From positions 1 to 54,410 of the forward strand of contig NZ_VTHJ01000067.1 in the NCBI RefSeq assembly GCF_008386495.1: a DNA stretch of 54,410 nucleotides, written 5' to 3'. The notes under the pieces were generated by a model. It did no database searches and was not told where the DNA came from. It saw only the letters and a program-made list of their open reading frames with translations. Below, piece by piece: positions 7,678 through 15,477 of this stretch. The stretch's first letter is position 1. Every line of letters starts with the position of its first letter. This DNA comes from Streptomyces tailanensis. GTDB taxonomy: Bacteria > Actinomycetota > Actinomycetes > Streptomycetales > Streptomycetaceae. The position numbers and the translations under genes are program-made.

Positions 7678-8793
7678 GTGACGGCGATCGTGAACTTCAC
7701 CGGCGACGCGAACCCGTACGGCGGCGGCGACCCGTACGCGGACTACCGCACCGCCGACTTCCCCTTCACTCAGTACGCCGACCTCGCCGACCGCAGGCTC
7801 GGCGCCGGGGTCATCGCCGCCAACGACGAGTTCTTCGCCCAGCGTGAGAACCTGCTGCTGCCGGAGCGCGCCGAGTTCGACCCCGAGCACTTCGGGCACA
7901 AGGGCAAGATCATGGACGGCTGGGAGACCCGTCGGCGCCGGGGCGCCTCCGCCGAGCACCCCTGGCCGACGGCCGACGACCACGACTGGGCGCTGGTCCG
8001 CCTCGGCGCACCCGGCGTGATCCGCGGCATCGTCGTCGACACGGCCCACTTCCGCGGCAACTACCCGCAGGCGGTGTCGGTGGAGGCCACCTCGGTGCCG
8101 GGCTCCCCGTCACCGGAGGACCTGCTGGCCGACGACGTGAAGTGGACGACGCTGGTCCCCCGCACGCCGGTCGGCGGCCACGCGGCCAACGGCTTCGCCG
8201 TCTCCGTCGAGCAGCGCTTCACCCACCTGCGCGTCAAACAGCACCCCGACGGCGGCATCGCCCGCCTGCGCGTGTACGGCGAGGTTGTACCGGACCCGGA
8301 GTGGCTCGCCGTCCTCGGCACCTTCGACGTGGTCGCCCTGGAGAACGGCGGCCAGGCGGAGGACGCCTCCAACCTCTTCTACTCACCCGCCACCAACACC
8401 ATCCAGCCCGGCCGCGCCCGCGTGATGCACGAGTGCTGGGAGACCCGCCGCCGCCGCGACCAGGGCAACGACTGGATCCGCTACCGCCTCGCCGCCCAGT
8501 CCGAGATCCGCTCCCTGGAGATCGACACGGCGTACCTGAAGGGCAACGCGGCCGGCTGGGCCACGGTCTCGGTCAAGGACGGCGACGAAGGCGACTGGCG
8601 GGAAATCCTCCCCCGCACCCGCCTCCAGCCCGACACCAACCACCGCTTCGTCCTCCCCGCCCCGGTAGTGGCCACCCACGCCCGCATCGACATCTACCCG
8701 GACGGCGGCATCTCCCGCCTCCGCCTCCACGGCTCCCTGACGGAGGAGGGCAGGACCCGCTTGGGGGCGCGTTATCAGGAGTTGGGTGCCTGA
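7678..8793 (+). CDS. alc: Allantoicase
   Basis: This 371-residue protein has two repeated jelly-roll allantoicase domains. Each begins with a GWETRRRR/CWETRRRR signature (about residues 81 and 256) and contains a matching VDTAHFRGNYP/IDTAYLKGNAA segment; each closes with HPDGGIARLRVYG/YPDGGISRLRLHG. Allantoicase splits allantoate into ureidoglycolate and urea. The gene follows allB in the same direction. GTG 7678 has a GAAAGGCAG ribosome-binding site. The glyoxylate eventually produced would be taken up by malate synthase encoded 4 kb upstream. Confidence 0.95.
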   Translation: MTAIVNFTGDANPYGGGDPYADYRTADFPFTQYADLADRRLGAGVIAANDEFFAQRENLLLPERAEFDPEHFGHKGKIMDGWETRRRRGASAEHPWPTADDHDWALVRLGAPGVIRGIVVDTAHFRGNYPQAVSVEATSVPGSPSPEDLLADDVKWTTLVPRTPVGGHAANGFAVSVEQRFTHLRVKQHPDGGIARLRVYGEVVPDPEWLAVLGTFDVVALENGGQAEDASNLFYSPATNTIQPGRARVMHECWETRRRRDQGNDWIRYRLAAQSEIRSLEIDTAYLKGNAAGWATVSVKDGDEGDWREILPRTRLQPDTNHRFVLPAPVVATHARIDIYPDGGISRLRLHGSLTEEGRTRLGARYQELGA

Positions 8794-8840
8794 GTGTTTT
8801 CAGGGACGCGCACGGGGGCCACCGATGAGTTGCGCGCCCC

Positions 8841-8874
8841 GGTGGGGTCTGTACTCATGACAACAGACCCCACC
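8841..8874. promoter_or_regulatory. 12-bp perfect inverted repeat before the RibD-like gene
   Basis: GGTGGGGTCTGT and ACAGACCCCACC face each other across a ten-base spacer, 20 bp upstream of the start at 8894. The spacer includes TACTCAT-like sequence that could be a -10 element. It could be a repressor operator or a leader hairpin; no adjacent regulator is seen. Confidence 0.45.
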
Positions 8875-8893
8875 ACAGAAGAAGGCGCACCCC

Positions 8894-9520
8894 ATGGGCA
8901 AGCTCACCCTCACCTCCTTCGTCACCCTCGACGGCGTCTACCAGGCCCCCGGCGGTCCCAACGAGGACCGCCGCGACGGCTTCGAGTACGGCGGCTGGGT
9001 CGTCCCCTACGGCGACGAGGACTTCGGCCGGTTCATCGACGGAGTCTTCGGCCGCGTAGGCGCCTTCCTCCTGGGCCGCAGGACGTACGACATCTTCGCC
9101 GCCCACTGGCCGAAGGTCACCGACCCCGCCGACCCGGTCGCGGGCAAGCTCAACGCCCTCCCCAAGTACGTCGTTTCCACCACCCTCACGAACCCGGGGT
9201 GGAGCGGCACGACCGTACTCTCCGGCGACCTCGCCAAGGAGGTCACCGCCCTCAAGGAGCGCACCGACGGCGAGGTCCAGGTCCACGGCAGCGGCGACCT
9301 GGCCCAGTCGCTCCTCGCCCTCGACCTGGTCGACACCGTGCACCTGCTGACCTTCCCGGTGGTCCTCGGCGCCGGCCGCCGCCTCTTCGCGGAAGGCGGC
9401 GTCCCGACCGCCTTCCGACACTCGGGCGGCAGCATCACGAGCACCGGCGTCTCGATCCAGACGTACGACCTGGCAGGCCGCCCGGAGTTCGGCAGCTACG
9501 AACTCCCGGAGAACGCCTGA
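8894..9520 (+). CDS. Dihydrofolate reductase family protein (RibD C-terminal domain)
   Basis: This 208-residue protein is of the RibD-C/DHFR-like family common in actinobacteria. It starts with the strand KLTLTSFVTLDGVYQAPGG, has LLGRRTYDIFAAHWP near residue 57 and KYVVSTTL near 94, and ends with the VHGSGDLAQSLL and LLTFPVVLGAGRRLF nucleotide-binding segments. Members bind NAD(P)H; the true substrate is rarely known and they are usually not folate enzymes. The gene is alone, with a strong inverted repeat just upstream and the GH5 pseudogene converging on it. Confidence 0.88.
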   Translation: MGKLTLTSFVTLDGVYQAPGGPNEDRRDGFEYGGWVVPYGDEDFGRFIDGVFGRVGAFLLGRRTYDIFAAHWPKVTDPADPVAGKLNALPKYVVSTTLTNPGWSGTTVLSGDLAKEVTALKERTDGEVQVHGSGDLAQSLLALDLVDTVHLLTFPVVLGAGRRLFAEGGVPTAFRHSGGSITSTGVSIQTYDLAGRPEFGSYELPENA

Positions 9521-9566
9521 CGAGGCCTGGGTGCCGCGCGGCCATGGGCGGGCCGCGCCGCCGAGC

Positions 9567-11299
9567 TCAGGCGGTCGTGCCGGTCACTGAGGTGCCCGTC
9601 TTGGTGACGTGGTACTTCACCTGGGCGCCGCTCCAGAAGTGGAAGGTGAGCGTCACCCGGGAGCCGTCCTTGACCGAGTTGAAGAACTCGGAGGTCAGCT
9701 TGAGGCGTCGCCGGTGTACGCCGAGAAGGCGGTGTCCCACTGCTGGTACGAGGTCCAGTCGGCCGGGCCGGCATTGCCGCCGTCGTCGTACTTGGCCTCC
9801 ATGGTCGCCAGCTGGTCACCCCGGAACTGGGTGGGGATGGCCAGGCCGCTGGTGCTCCCGGAGGCGTTCGACAGGACCGGGGTGTCGTACGTGATGACGT
9901 CGATCCGCCAGGGGACGCCTCGGGAGAACCGGCCTCCAGCGTCGCGTTGAGGCCGTACTGCCGGTCGCCGGCCAGCTGAGTGAGCGCGGCGGGTGTCAGC
10001 GTGAGCTGGTTGCCGGAGACGGTGTAGTCCCGGCCCTTCAGCAGGTTGCGGCTGCCGTGCCGGAGCCCCTGGAAGTCGGTGCCGTTCGGGTTCAGGGTGA
10101 GCGTCCGGCTGGTGAGGTAGCCCGACTTGGGGAGGAACAGCAGGTAGCTGGAGGCCGTTCCCGAACGGGTGGTCCAGCCCGACCTGATCTGGGCGGCCGG
10201 CTCCGGTTCCCGCCACTGCAGGGTGTTGCGGTTCAGGAACTGGCCGGCGTCCCACAGCATCGTGGTGAACTTCCGCTGGCGGGCGTAGTACCCCACGTAC
10301 TCGAAGTACTTGTGCACCTCGCCCCGCTGGATGATGCCCGGTCGGTTGTGATCGTGGGCGAGCAGGGCGTACTCGCCGATGATGACCGGTATGTCATGCG
10401 CGACGAAGGTGTTGTACGCACGGTCGAACCGGCTGCTGAGATCCTGCTCCGAGGCGGCGTCGCGGGTGTATCCGGCGATGTTCACGCTGAACGGCCACCA
10501 GCCGTAGAAGTGGATCGTCGTGGCGACCATGGGGTCGCGCAGGGCGGTGAGTTCGGCGGCCGGCGCGTCGAGTCGGCCCTGTTCGGAGTTGGTGTACAGG
10601 GTGGGCAGGACGAGCAGACGGTTGTCGTTCCCGCCGCCCGACTCGCGGACGATCCGGTGGAAGACACGGTTGAGTTCGGCGAGCAGCCGGTAGTTCTCGT
10701 CGTCACCGGGTGTGTTGCCGAACGTCGGCTCGTTGATGCTCTCGAACACCAGCCGGGACGGGTCGTCGCGGAACTCGGCCGCGATCTGGGTCCAGGTCGC
10801 CTCGTACCGGGCCAGCACCGTGTCGTGGTCCGCCGAGAGGTTGTTGACCCACATCCACGAGTCGTGGTGCATGTTGAGCATGACGTACAGGTCCTCGGCC
10901 AGCGCCAAGTCGACGACCTTGCGTACCTTCGCCATCCAGGCCGGGTCGATTGTGTAGGCCGGTGCTCCGCCCTGGTGGATGCCCCAGGCAATGGGCAGCC
11001 GAATGCTCCTGTACCCCTCCGACTTGATCTTCCTGAAGAGAGCCTGGGTCACGGGCGGGTTGCCCCAGGAGGTTTCGTCGGGGATGGCGTCGTAGGTGTT
11101 GCCCAGGTTCCAGCCGGGCTGCATGGCCGCGACCCGCGCTGCGGGCGGCGGGGGCACTGGGCGGCGGCGGGTCGGCGGCCTGCGCGGTGGCGGGCACCAG
11201 AGGGAGCAGGGCGATCGCCAGGAGGAGCGCCGCCAGTCTTCGTGGGGAGCGCGGCGATCGGCGTCGTCGCGGAAGGAGTCTTGCGAGTCTCCTCGTCAT
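9567..11299 (-). pseudogene. GH5 endoglucanase/xyloglucanase with X2 and CBM46-like domains, three frameshifts
   Basis: The gene starts at ATG 11299 after GGAAGGT and encodes an arginine-rich signal peptide ending in ATAQAADPP. The GH5 domain follows, with PGWNLGNTYD, MLNMHHDSWMW, the acid/base glutamate in SINEPTFG and the nucleophile in IIGEYALL. After it come a CBM_X2-like Ig module (LTLNPNGTDFQGL, YTVSGNQLTL) and a CBM46-like C-terminal module (DVITYDTPVLSN, FFNSVKDGSRVTLTFHFWSG). This architecture resembles GH5_4 beta-glucanases such as Bacillus Cel5B. The reading frame breaks near 11,150 (before the catalytic domain), near 9922 and near 9703, all beside short G/C runs. Either the gene is inactive or the assembly has indel errors. 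A GAAACTTTC operator lies upstream, shared with the GH43 gene. Confidence 0.85.
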
Positions 11300-11342
11300 C
11301 ACGTGCACCTTCCAGTCGGTGGGGGGAACGTCAATCGATCAA

Positions 11343-11353
11343 GGAAACTTTCG
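11343..11353. promoter_or_regulatory. LacI-type operator upstream of the GH5 gene
   Basis: GGAAACTTTCG contains the palindrome GAAACTTTC (11344-11352), 44 bp upstream of the GH5 start. The identical nonamer occurs upstream of the GH43 gene at 12648-12656. The sequence resembles operators reported for xylan-responsive LacI-family repressors in Streptomyces. The divergently encoded LacI protein is the probable binder. Confidence 0.55.
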
Positions 11354-11513
11354 CTGTTTGCGGCGGAGAAATTAACATGACGATGTGCGCAAGGCCACAG
11401 GTTTCGTCGGTAAGGGGTGCGAGAATGGCCGGGCACACACGCGACGCGGTTCAACCGGCTTTCGTGTCAGGCCTCCGCCGGGCACGAGCACTTCGAAGAT
11501 CGGGAAGGCGACC

Positions 11514-12563
11514 TTGGCGGACTACGCGACTGACGAACCGGTGGACAACGACGGCGGGGAAGGCGACACGTCCCGGCCGGTCACCATCGCGTACATCGCC
11601 GAGTCGGCGGGGGTCTCGGTCCCGACGGTGTCGAAGGTGATCAACGGCAAGTCGGGGGTGTCCGCGGACACACGCGCCCGCGTCGAGGCGCTGGTCAACA
11701 AGTACGGCTACCGCAAACCCGCGGGCTCCAACCGCAGCAACGTCGTGGAGCTGGTGTTCCGCGAGCTCAAGGACATGTGGGCGGTCGAGATCATCCGGGG
11801 CGTCGAACGGGTGGCCCGTCAGCACCGCGTCGGCCTCATGGTGTCCGAGTTCGGCCTGCACGACACCGCCGCCCCCACCTGGGACGACACCGTCTTCCGG
11901 CGCCCGAACTGCGTGCTGTCCGTGGCCCAGCTCTCCGAGGCCGAGCGTGAGCAACTCAAGGCCAAAGGCATTCCGTTCGTCGTCTTCGACCCGACCACGG
12001 AGCTGCCGGACGACGTCCCCTTCGTAGGGACCACGAACTGGTCCGGCGGCCGTGCCGCGACCCGCCACCTCACCGAACTCGGCCACCGCCGCATCGCGAT
12101 GATCAGCGGCCCCGAGGACGTACTGTGCTGCACCGCCCGGCTGGACGGATACCGCTCCGTGATGCATGCCGCCGGCCTGCCGGTCGATCCGGAACTCGTC
12201 GTGCACGCACCGCTCACGCAGGAGGACGGCTGCGCCGCGGCGCGTTCCCTGCTCGCCCTGCCCGAACGCCCGACAGCGATCTTCACCGCCAACGACCTCC
12301 AGGCGCTCGGTGTCTACCAGGCGGCGCGCGAGGCCGGCCTGGGCATCCCCGACGACCTGAGCGTCGTCGGCTTCGACGACCTGCCCGTCGTGGCCTGGGT
12401 GGACCCGCCCCTGACCACCGTCCACCAGCCCCTGACCGAGATGGCCGTGGCCGCGACCGAGCTGGCGCTCACGCTGGGGCGCGGCGAAGACGCGCCCCAG
12501 GTCGGGCTGGAGATCGCGACGACGCTGACCGTCCGGTCCAGCACGGCTCCGCCCAAGAGCTGA
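11514..12563 (+). CDS. LacI family transcriptional regulator
   Basis: The protein has about 349 residues from TTG 11514, which follows a GGAAGG box; a GTG at 11541 is another possible start. The N-terminal HTH is clear: VTIAYIAESAGVSVPTVSKVINGK, followed by ADTRARVEALVNKYGYR (hinge region). The C-terminal periplasmic-binding-like sugar domain has DVPFVGTTNWSGGRAATRHL, PTAIFTANDLQALGV and DLSVVGFDDLPVVAWVDPPL. It sits between the GH5 and GH43 genes and both have GAAACTTTC palindromes in their promoters. It is therefore inferred to repress them in the absence of xylan- or glucan-derived oligosaccharides. Confidence 0.92.
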   Translation: MADYATDEPVDNDGGEGDTSRPVTIAYIAESAGVSVPTVSKVINGKSGVSADTRARVEALVNKYGYRKPAGSNRSNVVELVFRELKDMWAVEIIRGVERVARQHRVGLMVSEFGLHDTAAPTWDDTVFRRPNCVLSVAQLSEAEREQLKAKGIPFVVFDPTTELPDDVPFVGTTNWSGGRAATRHLTELGHRRIAMISGPEDVLCCTARLDGYRSVMHAAGLPVDPELVVHAPLTQEDGCAAARSLLALPERPTAIFTANDLQALGVYQAAREAGLGIPDDLSVVGFDDLPVVAWVDPPLTTVHQPLTEMAVAATELALTLGRGEDAPQVGLEIATTLTVRSSTAPPKS

Positions 12564-12624
12564 CCTCGCTGGAGCGGCACGCGAGGCCATTGACCTCAGG
12601 TGGCGGCTGTCGCTAGCCTCCGCT

Positions 12625-12657
12625 GGAAACTATCTGAGTATGCGACAGAAACTTTCT
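12625..12657. promoter_or_regulatory. Tandem LacI-type operators upstream of the GH43 gene
   Basis: AGAAACTTTCT (12647-12657) is an 11-bp palindrome around a central C. A one-mismatch copy, GAAACTATC (12626-12634), lies 22 bp upstream, two helical turns away. The perfect copy is 26 bp before the GH43 start codon, within the likely promoter or transcription start region. Confidence 0.55.
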
Positions 12658-12682
12658 CACCCCATGCTGTAGAAGGGACTCG

Positions 12683-14200
12683 ATGAGGCTGTCGGGCACG
12701 CCCGAGACGGGCAACACCTTCAACAACCCTGTGATCCCCGGCTTCTACCCGGATCCGAGCATCTGCCGGGCAGGCGAGGACTACTACCTCGCGTGCTCCA
12801 GCTTCGAATACTTCCCCGGTGTGCCCATCCTGCACAGCCGCGACCTGGTGCACTGGACCCAGATCGGCAACGCGCTCGACCGGCCGGGTCAACTGCGCCT
12901 GCCCCTCGACTCGCCGGCCTCCGGGGGGATCTACGCCCCCACCCTGCGCTACCACGACGGCCGCTTCTGGCTGATCGTCACGAACGTGAGCGGCGACGGG
13001 AATCTGCTGTTCACGGCCACCGACCCGGCCGGCCCCTGGTCCGATCCGATCCGGCTGCCCGGGGTGCACGGCATCGACCCGGATCTCGCCTGGGACGACG
13101 ACGGCAACTGCTGGTGCACCGTCGCGGGAGTCGGCCAGGTCCGTATCGATCCCCACATCGGAGAGACGCTCAGCGAGTCACGGCGTCTCTGGTCCGGCAC
13201 TCCTGGTGCCAAGGCCCCGGAAGCACCACACCTGTACCGGATCGGCGACTACTGGTACCTGCTCATCGCCGAGGGCGGCACCGAGCGGTGCCACGGCGTC
13301 TCGATCGCCCGTGGCCGCACGCCCGCCGGCCCATTCGAGCCGTGCCCGGCCAACCCGATCCTGACCCACCGGGGCACCGACCACCCCATCCAGAACACCG
13401 GTCACGCCGACCTGGTCCAGGCGCCCGACGGCTCATGGTGGATGGTGCTGCTGGGCGTACGGCCTGGCGGCGGCTCGCCCGGCTGGCACGTACTCGGCCG
13501 GGAGACGTTCCTGGTGCCGGTCGACTGGGTCGACGGCTGGCCGGTCGTCGGCGAACTGTCGCCCGTGATGCCCGCGCCTCCGTGGCCCCTGCGGCCGGGT
13601 GCCGCCGTGTCGGGCCGGGACGAGTTCGATCACAGCGAGTTGGCCCCGTACTGGGTCTCGCTGCGTCACCGCCCCCCGGAGGACTGCACCACGAAAGAGC
13701 GGCCCGGCTGGCTGACCCTGCACGCCCGTGGCGGATCACTCGACGAGCCCGACGTGATGTTCGTCGGCCGACGGCAGCAGCACCCCTCCTGCCGGGTCCG
13801 CGCTCTGATCGACCCGGCGGAAGGACGCGGCGGCCTGACCGTCCGTCTCGACGAGCAGCACCACTACGACATCGAGGCGACGTCGGATGAGGTACGGGTG
13901 CGGGCCCGCATCGGCCCGCTGAACAGCGTTGTGGCGTCGCGGCCGACACCAGCCGGACCCGTGGTCCTCCGTATCGAGGCGGCCCCCGTACACCCTGTGA
14001 CCGACGCCCGCACCGGGCCCGACACCGTCCTGATCGGTATCGAGGAACCGGACGGCACCTTCGTCGAACTCGCTTCGCTGGACGGTCGATACCTCTCCAC
14101 GGAGGTCGCGGGCGGCTTCACCGGCCGGGTCGTCGGAATGTTCGCCTCAGCCGGCCGCGTCCACTTCGACTGGTACGACTACGAGCCGCTCGAACGCTGA
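12683..14200 (+). CDS. GH43 beta-xylosidase/alpha-L-arabinofuranosidase-like glycosidase
   Basis: This 505-residue cytoplasmic protein has no signal peptide. The five-bladed propeller of GH43 is recognised from NPVIPGFYPDPSICR (catalytic base Asp), GVHGIDPDLAWDDDG (transition-state-modulating Asp) and GAKAPEAPHLYR (general acid Glu). The C-terminal third is a beta-sandwich of the xylosidase C-terminal type (FDHSELAPYWVSLR, GRRQQHPSC, RVHFDWYDYEPL). Proteins of this build release xylose or arabinose from imported oligosaccharides. The gene is preceded by two GAAACTTTC-type operators and the LacI gene, so induction with the GH5 gene is likely. ATG 12683 follows AGAAGGGA. Confidence 0.92.
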   Translation: MRLSGTPETGNTFNNPVIPGFYPDPSICRAGEDYYLACSSFEYFPGVPILHSRDLVHWTQIGNALDRPGQLRLPLDSPASGGIYAPTLRYHDGRFWLIVTNVSGDGNLLFTATDPAGPWSDPIRLPGVHGIDPDLAWDDDGNCWCTVAGVGQVRIDPHIGETLSESRRLWSGTPGAKAPEAPHLYRIGDYWYLLIAEGGTERCHGVSIARGRTPAGPFEPCPANPILTHRGTDHPIQNTGHADLVQAPDGSWWMVLLGVRPGGGSPGWHVLGRETFLVPVDWVDGWPVVGELSPVMPAPPWPLRPGAAVSGRDEFDHSELAPYWVSLRHRPPEDCTTKERPGWLTLHARGGSLDEPDVMFVGRRQQHPSCRVRALIDPAEGRGGLTVRLDEQHHYDIEATSDEVRVRARIGPLNSVVASRPTPAGPVVLRIEAAPVHPVTDARTGPDTVLIGIEEPDGTFVELASLDGRYLSTEVAGGFTGRVVGMFASAGRVHFDWYDYEPLER

Positions 14201-14205
14201 GGAAC

Positions 14206-14439
14206 ATGGCGCTCGCCGCCCGTACCGAGGCGTGGACGCGGCAGGAACGACGCCGTCGTGCCCGCCAACAGCGAGGCGAAACTGCGCCTTCCGACGGTCC
14301 GGCCGATGCCGATGCCGTCCGGGAAGGCAGAACGCCCCTGGCGCGCGTGGAAGGGGTGCGCTTCCTCGGGCACGCGGACGGTGTGTCGTCCTACCGATTG
14401 CCATCCGGCCGGTATCGGCTGGGCACCACGCTCCGCTGA
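14206..14439 (+). pseudogene. Possible C-terminal scrap of a GH78-like glycosidase
   Basis: The 77-codon frame begins 6 bp after the GH43 stop. Only its end looks protein-like: EGVRFLGHADGVSSYRLPSGRYRL resembles the V-x-F-L-x-x-E/A-D-G...SGRY ending of alpha-L-rhamnosidases. The preceding residues are arginine-rich and resemble no domain. I treat it as a remnant of a former hydrolase gene; it could also be a meaningless frame. The remainder of 14,440-14,553 holds the terminator below. Confidence 0.25.
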
Positions 14440-14478
14440 TCAGCCGGGTGGCATCTCTGCCACTGGTGGTCGAACAAG

Positions 14479-14519
14479 CCTCGCCCCGCGGCCGAGGTGG
14501 GGGGAGCCGCGGGGCGAGG
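14479..14519 (-). terminator. Strong hairpin downstream of the ribonuclease gene
   Basis: CCTCGCCCCGCGG and CCGCGGGGCGAGG form a perfect 13-bp stem across a 15-base loop, 35 bp past the ribonuclease stop. There is no T-run, as is usual for Streptomyces terminators. Confidence 0.7.
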
Positions 14520-14553
14520 AGTTCGGATCACACGATCGTGCGGGTTCGCGATC

Positions 14554-14949
14554 TCAGCAGTCGTAGTCGATGAGGTCGAAGGACGCGTAGTGGTCCGCGG
14601 TGTAGTAGTCCTCCTGGTACTCCTCACCGGTGACGATGCGGCGGGCACCGCGCGTCGAGGAGCCAGGGGTCTTGACCGTGTACTCGTGGTAATAGCCGGT
14701 GGACTGAATGGGGAGGATGCGTTCCCGGTTCTGGAAGACGCTCCCGTCCTGCGAGTACGGGTAGGGGCCGCCCTGGGCGATCAGGTTGAGGGTGGTGTAC
14801 GCCTGCGACGGCAGATCGCTGTAGCAGATGCTGCCGACGGCGGTCGTCGCGGCGCCGGCCGGGGCGGCGGTGACGGTGCCGCCGACGAAGAGGGCGGACA
14901 AGAGGGCGGCTGCGGCGCCGATGCGTGTTGCCCGTGGGGGGAGTCTCAT
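14554..14949 (-). CDS. Secreted guanyl-specific ribonuclease, RNase Sa type
   Basis: This 131-residue precursor consists of a signal peptide (basic start, hydrophobic AAAALLSALFVGGTV, cleavage near Ala33-Ala34) and a roughly 96-residue mature enzyme of the N1/T1/barnase superfamily. With a 35-residue offset the catalytic set of RNase Sa falls exactly in place: Glu89 (YYHEYTV, Sa Glu54), Arg104 (GARRIV, Sa Arg69) and His120 (ADHYASF, Sa His85). The disulfide cysteines are Cys42 and Cys131 (Sa Cys7 and Cys96). It should cleave RNA after guanosine outside the cell. No barstar-like inhibitor gene is adjacent. A strong terminator follows. Confidence 0.93.
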   Translation of the reverse strand: MRLPPRATRIGAAAALLSALFVGGTVTAAPAGAATTAVGSICYSDLPSQAYTTLNLIAQGGPYPYSQDGSVFQNRERILPIQSTGYYHEYTVKTPGSSTRGARRIVTGEEYQEDYYTADHYASFDLIDYDC

Positions 14950-15097
14950 GGCCCCATGATGACGCGCGTAGACAGTGGCATGTCAATGACAAGTTCCATG
15001 ATTTTCCGGGCACGTCCGATGAGTTTTCGGGAAGTTAACCTGGCGCGCGGCGGCTCCACGAGGCCTGCACATGCGCGTGGCCGACGGCCTCGGTGCG

Positions 15098-15298
15098 TCA
15101 GGACTTCCGGCTCTCGGCCGCCGCGAACAACGCGAAAGCCAGGACGATCAGCGCGACGCTCACATAGATCTCGTAGCCGTCCAGGGCGCTCCACCGCTGC
15201 GTCACCCCCCACCGCAGCTTGCCGGTGAGCTCGTACACCAGACCGCCGGAGCCCTGCATCAGGGCGATGAAACCGAGAAACTCCAGTAACTGCTTCAT
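15098..15298 (-). CDS. Small membrane protein
   Basis: This 66-residue protein has two predicted membrane helices, LLEFLGFIALMQGSGGLVYEL near the start and YVSVALIVLAFALFAAAE at the end. They are joined by a polar loop with WGVTQRWSALDGYE. The function is unknown. ATG 15298 has AGGAT eight bases upstream; the longer frame to 15436 adds arginine-rich residues and is rejected. A 10-bp inverted repeat (15308-15317 with 15343-15352) lies immediately upstream and could affect translation. The gene stands between the ribonuclease and the sensor kinase. Confidence 0.65.
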   Translation of the reverse strand: MKQLLEFLGFIALMQGSGGLVYELTGKLRWGVTQRWSALDGYEIYVSVALIVLAFALFAAAESRKS

Positions 15299-15477
15299 GT
15301 GCAGGATCCTCGCCCCGCGGACCGCGCGCTCACATCGGCCGACGGGGCGAGGCCCGCCCGACCGGAGTCCCCGTTCGTACGCGGGCGGAGCGTCGAAAGT
15401 CGAGACGGTCACGACTTTGGTCGCGATCCTCGGCAAGGGGCGGTGCCGGGCGCCGTCTCTGCGTAGATTTATCGACC

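Noticed and set aside
10057..11640. Plus-strand open frame of 527 codons across the GH5 region
   Set aside because: It is antisense to the clear GH5 domain and runs out of frame into the LacI gene.
15308..15352. Inverted repeat as a riboswitch before the small membrane protein gene
   Set aside because: It is only a 10-bp GC-rich stem with no known aptamer features, so it is mentioned only with the gene.
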